From: Stramonita haemastoma | Lineage: Eukaryota > Mollusca > Gastropoda > Neogastropoda > Muricidae | Direction of reading: 5' to 3' | NCBI GenBank assembly: GCA_030674155.1 | Contig: CM060342.1 | Location: 4,542,161 to 4,606,160, forward strand | Length of the DNA: 64,000 nt | Shown here: positions 61,402 through 64,000 of the stretch, one piece after another | How the letters are laid out: each line of letters starts with the position of its first letter | Numbering within the stretch: position 1 is the first letter of the stretch | Made by a program: the position numbers and the translations under genes | The notes under the pieces: generated by a model | What the model was told of the DNA's origin: nothing | What the model saw: only the letters and a program-made list of their open reading frames with translations | Database searches by the model: none

Positions 61402-63526
61402 CTATTTCCTGCGTGGCTTCATGCCCAAGAAGCGAGTGGCAGCAGCTCGGCAGTCAAAGTCTCTGAGAGATTTGCCATGGATGTTGAGTCTCATCAGTCT
61501 TGTGACTCGTTCCTCATTCAGTCGGCTCCTGCCCTCTGTCTTCACCATGTTCTGTACACTGAATCCTCTCTCAGCTGTCACACTAGACACAGGCACAGCT
61601 AGGGCAATTTTTGCCAGCATGGCAAAGTCTGGATACTGTGGAGCCAGGTTTCGGATGGCTATTCTACACGACATGGAGAAGCTGTCATCACCACCGTAAC
61701 CACCGAGGGCCCGCTTGAATTGGTTGAATCCAGCCTGTGCACGAGGGCCATTGATAACAGCAGCAAAGTGGCGTGTCAGCACTCTCATATCATCAGCTGC
61801 ATAAACATCCAGGGGGCCGGGGTTTGGAGTGGAGGGAGGGTAGCGCTGTCGGTCAAAAACATTGGCCAGGGCTGAAACAGTGCTCAGTTGGTCGTCAGGG
61901 AAACGGTCAGTGATGGACTGGATCAGCTGCTCCAGAAAATCAGCCCGTGCCTGCCGAAAAGCAGCAGCCCTGTCACAATGTGTCAGCTTGATGGTCTGAA
62001 ATACGCCCTCATTCTGGTCTACAGTCATGACAAACTCCTGTTCATTCTGGCCTGGAGCAGTCAACAATTGCTGCAAGCATGAGATGGTACTCTCTACAGC
62101 TGGCCTGATGTCAGACAGGTTTACACATTCTTTCTGAAAAGTCAGGTTCATCCTCTCCATGACAGGAATCACGTCAGACAGCATGTATGTCATTGCCACA
62201 AATGCATACATGTGGCACTTTTTGCTCAATCCTAGAGCTGCTGCGTTCTTTCGCTGGGCTTCTTCCTCAAGCTCTACACACAGGGCAGGGAAGATGTGTT
62301 TGACTGCATCAACAGCCTTGCCCAGGGTCAGCCAACGCACACTGATGGGGTGTTTCAAACACCTGTATTCAGTCGTCCCCAGTACATCACTCAGTTCTTT
62401 CAAGCGGTGTGTGCGGTCCCCTGATGCCTTGTAGAACTTGAAGAGCTGTTGCAGTGCCAGTCTGTAGTCAGCCACGGACTGAATTTTTTCTGTGGCGTCC
62501 TTGGTAGCCAGGGCAACACGGTGCGCTGCGCAGTGGATGTGAATGAGGGCCGGTTGATGTGCCTGCTTCAGTCTAACACCCACACCTGTGTGTTTTCCCG
62601 TCATGACTGAAGCTCCATCTGACCCCAGACCTGCCAGCTGCCTGTCAGTAATCCCCCACTCCTCCAGCACCTCACACAGCTTCTCAAACACACACTCAGC
62701 TGTCCCGTTACTGATGGTGTAGTTCCCCAGAAACAAAGAGTCAACAATACCAGTTTCAGACACTGTTCGAGCATAAACAATTAATTTTTTGTCCAAAGTG
62801 CAGTTTAATGTTTCGTCAATGACGATGCCCACAAACTCACTGCCTTGAAGAGTTTCCTTCATTTCGTCTATTGTCACTTGCTCCAGACATTCTTCCATCT
62901 GTGCCACAGAACTGTGATGCGTATATGTAGGGGCGTTTTTCAAGGCAGGAACTCCATTGATTTCCTGGAGCTCTAGTAGCAGACCATAGGAGTTGGTAGA
63001 AATATGTCCCTTCGCCAATGCCAACACTGTTCTAAGCTGTACTTGTAAGCTGTCAATTTCTGAAGCACATGCTGCCTCAGAAAAAGGCAACACAGATGTC
63101 TGTTTTGATGTCGTAGCCACCGCAGCCTTGTGTGAAACAGACTTGGCATGTTCTGCCAAGGCAGAATACTGAAAGTTCCTTGATCCTCTTGTAAATCCAT
63201 TCTTTTGTTTGGTCTTGACGCAGTCTGAACAGAACATTGTCTCTTTTTCATCTGTTTGCAGCCATGCAAAGTCTTGCTTCCATGATTCACGAAAGCTGTC
63301 ACGCCTCACACGTTTGCTGCTTGCTGTACTTTTTTCAGCCGTTGATGAAACACTGGGCCTACTATCCACTGTAGGGCTATCAGCAGCACTAGTACAAGGC
63401 TGAACCAGAGAAGCATCCAAACTGGCACTAGTGCTATAGCTTTCACTTGCATCTTCTCTGGATCGTTTCGGGGCTGAGGGTTTTTTAAAGAAAAAGAAAA
63501 AGCGACCTCTGATTTTTTTCCGCCAT
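61402..63526 (-). CDS. hAT transposase with BED-like zinc finger (one-base frameshift near start)
   Basis: This is the cut-and-paste transposase. The continuous frame runs 63,567 to 61,402 (721 codons) but has no ATG before codon 111. An ATG in good context (GAAATGG) lies at 63,526-63,524, one base out of frame; losing one A from the A7 run (plus-strand T7, 63,513-63,519) joins it to the frame, starting MAEKIRGRF, 707 codons. Residues in 721-numbering: basic Ser-rich N-terminus 15-95; BED/TTF-like finger Trp96, Cys113, Cys116, His140, His146; RNase H-like core with Asp251 (VIDET), Asp317 (GLGSDGAS), CAAHR 346-350 and Arg-Trp 411-412; C-terminal hAT dimerisation region about 644-697 (YPDFAMLA, PVSSVTAERGFS with presumed catalytic Glu666, RSRLNEERV). 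Length is normal for hAT. It resembles the ZNF862/KIAA1586-like hAT group, from memory. Confidence 0.93.
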
Positions 63527-63952
63527 TTCGACTCCTCTCTCAAATCAAAGCGTCTCTCCTCTCTCAAACAAAGCCTCTCTCAAAACGACGCGCGAATTAA
63601 TAGTCATAGACCCTCTAGGCCCAATATACTTAGTGTGTAGCCACTGTCATGCCGAGAAGAGCGCGAAGCTCTATTCTTTCACAGTAAAGCTTGCTGTTCT
63701 GGGTGCTAATTAGGTTGGCACCAAAGATGCGAGTTCGTGGGAAGGGGTGGGAAGGGGTGGGAAGAGGTGGGTGAGTAAGTTAACTGTAAGTACAGGCGCA
63801 TGACAGATTGTCAGAAAATGTCATTTCAGACTTTTTTTTTAGACGGAAATCTAATCGGTCACAGGCAAACAGAACCGGTACGCGGTACCGGCTGCTCCGA
63901 AAATTTTCGGTATTCCGTGTTTACAATCGGTAAAATACCGGCAATTACCGGT
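63527..63952 (-). promoter_or_regulatory. Presumed hAT 5' flank and promoter
   Basis: About 425 bp between the transposase start and the right terminus, upstream of the gene. It holds a run of repeated GAGAGAGG/TTTGAGAGAG units near 63,535-63,580 (- strand), the GGGAAGGGGT decamer repeats, and further GGTAC/ACCGGT motifs near the end (about 63,877-63,952). No TATA box is certain. The promoter role is inferred from position. Confidence 0.45.
63739..63773 (+). repeat. G-rich decamer repeat (GGGAAGGGGT)x3
   Basis: Three tandem decamers, the third reading GGGAAGAGGT, followed by GGG. The + strand has at least four G-runs with 1-2-base loops, enough for a G-quadruplex. It lies about 215 bp upstream of the transposase start, on the template strand. 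Confidence 0.8.
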
Positions 63953-63966
63953 TATCGCGAACCCTG
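63953..63966 (-). repeat. hAT right terminal inverted repeat
   Basis: TATCGCGAACCCTG is the reverse complement of CAGGGTTCGCGATA and pairs with the left terminus. It is followed directly by ATTTGAG. Confidence 0.93.
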
Positions 63967-64000
63967 ATTTGAGGTGTACAGAAAATGCGTTTTGTAATCT
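63967..64000. repeat. Satellite flank resuming after the hAT
   Basis: ATTTGAGGTGTACAGAAAATGCG continues exactly where 61,072 stopped (shown here in part). It matches 38,113-38,150. By analogy a minisatellite M block should begin within a few hundred bases beyond the window. Confidence 0.8.

Larger units (their letters stand above)
61073..63966 (-). mobile_element. hAT-superfamily DNA transposon, 2.9 kb, nearly intact
   Basis: The element is bounded by inverted termini starting CAGGGTTCGCG and by a 7-bp direct repeat ATTTGAG (61,066-61,072 and 63,967-63,973). hAT elements usually make 8-bp duplications; here only seven bases match. The pre-insertion site is visible at 38,113-38,119, which confirms both borders. 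One transposase gene on the - strand fills most of the interior. Its composition is balanced and unlike the satellite. The single frame break and clean ends suggest a recent arrival and, in the family, recent activity. Confidence 0.95.

Noticed and set aside
61289..61699. 136-codon + strand frame and other + frames in 61.9-63.4 kb
   Set aside because: They are antisense shadows of the hAT transposase.
63440..63500. Splice acceptor (pyrimidine run then CTCAG) implying an upstream exon for the transposase
   Set aside because: It is possible, but a nearby ATG in good context, one base out of frame in an A7 run, explains the missing start more simply. It is kept only as an alternative.

Overview
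The window is eukaryotic repeat DNA with no recognisable host gene. It holds nested satellite arrays, long dinucleotide microsatellites, broken non-LTR retrotransposons, SINE-like inserts and one almost intact hAT DNA transposon. The SINE-like pieces share a central module (CCTCGGTTTAT, then CATCCGAA) that I associate with mollusc, especially gastropod, genomes. With the RTE-like and hAT content this suggests a marine mollusc or related invertebrate. That is inference, at moderate to low confidence.

Two satellites alternate. Satellite S is T/G-rich and C-poor on the + strand. Its monomers are about 500-550 bp and are themselves built from a degenerate unit of about 30-36 bp around ACAGTAAAATGTG. 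Minisatellite M is C-rich with an exact-looking 32-bp period (GGTCCAAAATCTGATCC followed by ACCTTTTCCTGGTCA). M blocks lie at 14.0-15.6, 20.0-21.8, 26.9-28.5, 38.3-41.8, 48.9-49.4 (relic) and 54.9-56.5 kb. Each is followed by S, giving higher-order units of about 6-7 kb. Most M blocks begin at the same S/M junction. Units at 20.0-38.1 kb and 48.9-64.0 kb match in order and detail, so the second looks like a duplicate of the first, or an allelic or assembly duplicate.

Mobile elements sit inside this scaffold: a 5'-truncated LINE (163-1568, 15-bp target duplication); a truncated RTE-like LINE (4041-4937); a composite of SINE-like pieces with head-to-head SINE heads (5314-5969); a full-length but broken RTE-like LINE (10185-13445, 12-bp duplication); a two-ORF LINE inserted in a CA microsatellite (32848-37688); a SINE (44761-45185); and a hAT transposon (61073-63966) with a single 707-codon transposase gene. 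For each insertion a paralogous 'empty' site can be found elsewhere in this window, which dates the insertions after the array duplications.

From about 37.8 to 51.18 kb the sequence becomes progressively distorted (homopolymer smearing, extreme at 45.2-50 kb, with nearly pure T at 46.5-47.2 kb). It then returns abruptly to clean sequence. I read this as a consensus or assembly fault in a repeat, not biology. Milder indel noise occurs at 28.2-32.3 kb. Frameshifts in elements inside or near these zones may be partly artefactual.

No CRISPR, tRNA gene, rRNA or host protein-coding gene was found. The best functional candidate is the hAT element: its DDE/RNase H-like core, BED-like finger and dimerisation domain are all present, and the only visible defect is one extra A in an A7 run just after the start codon.
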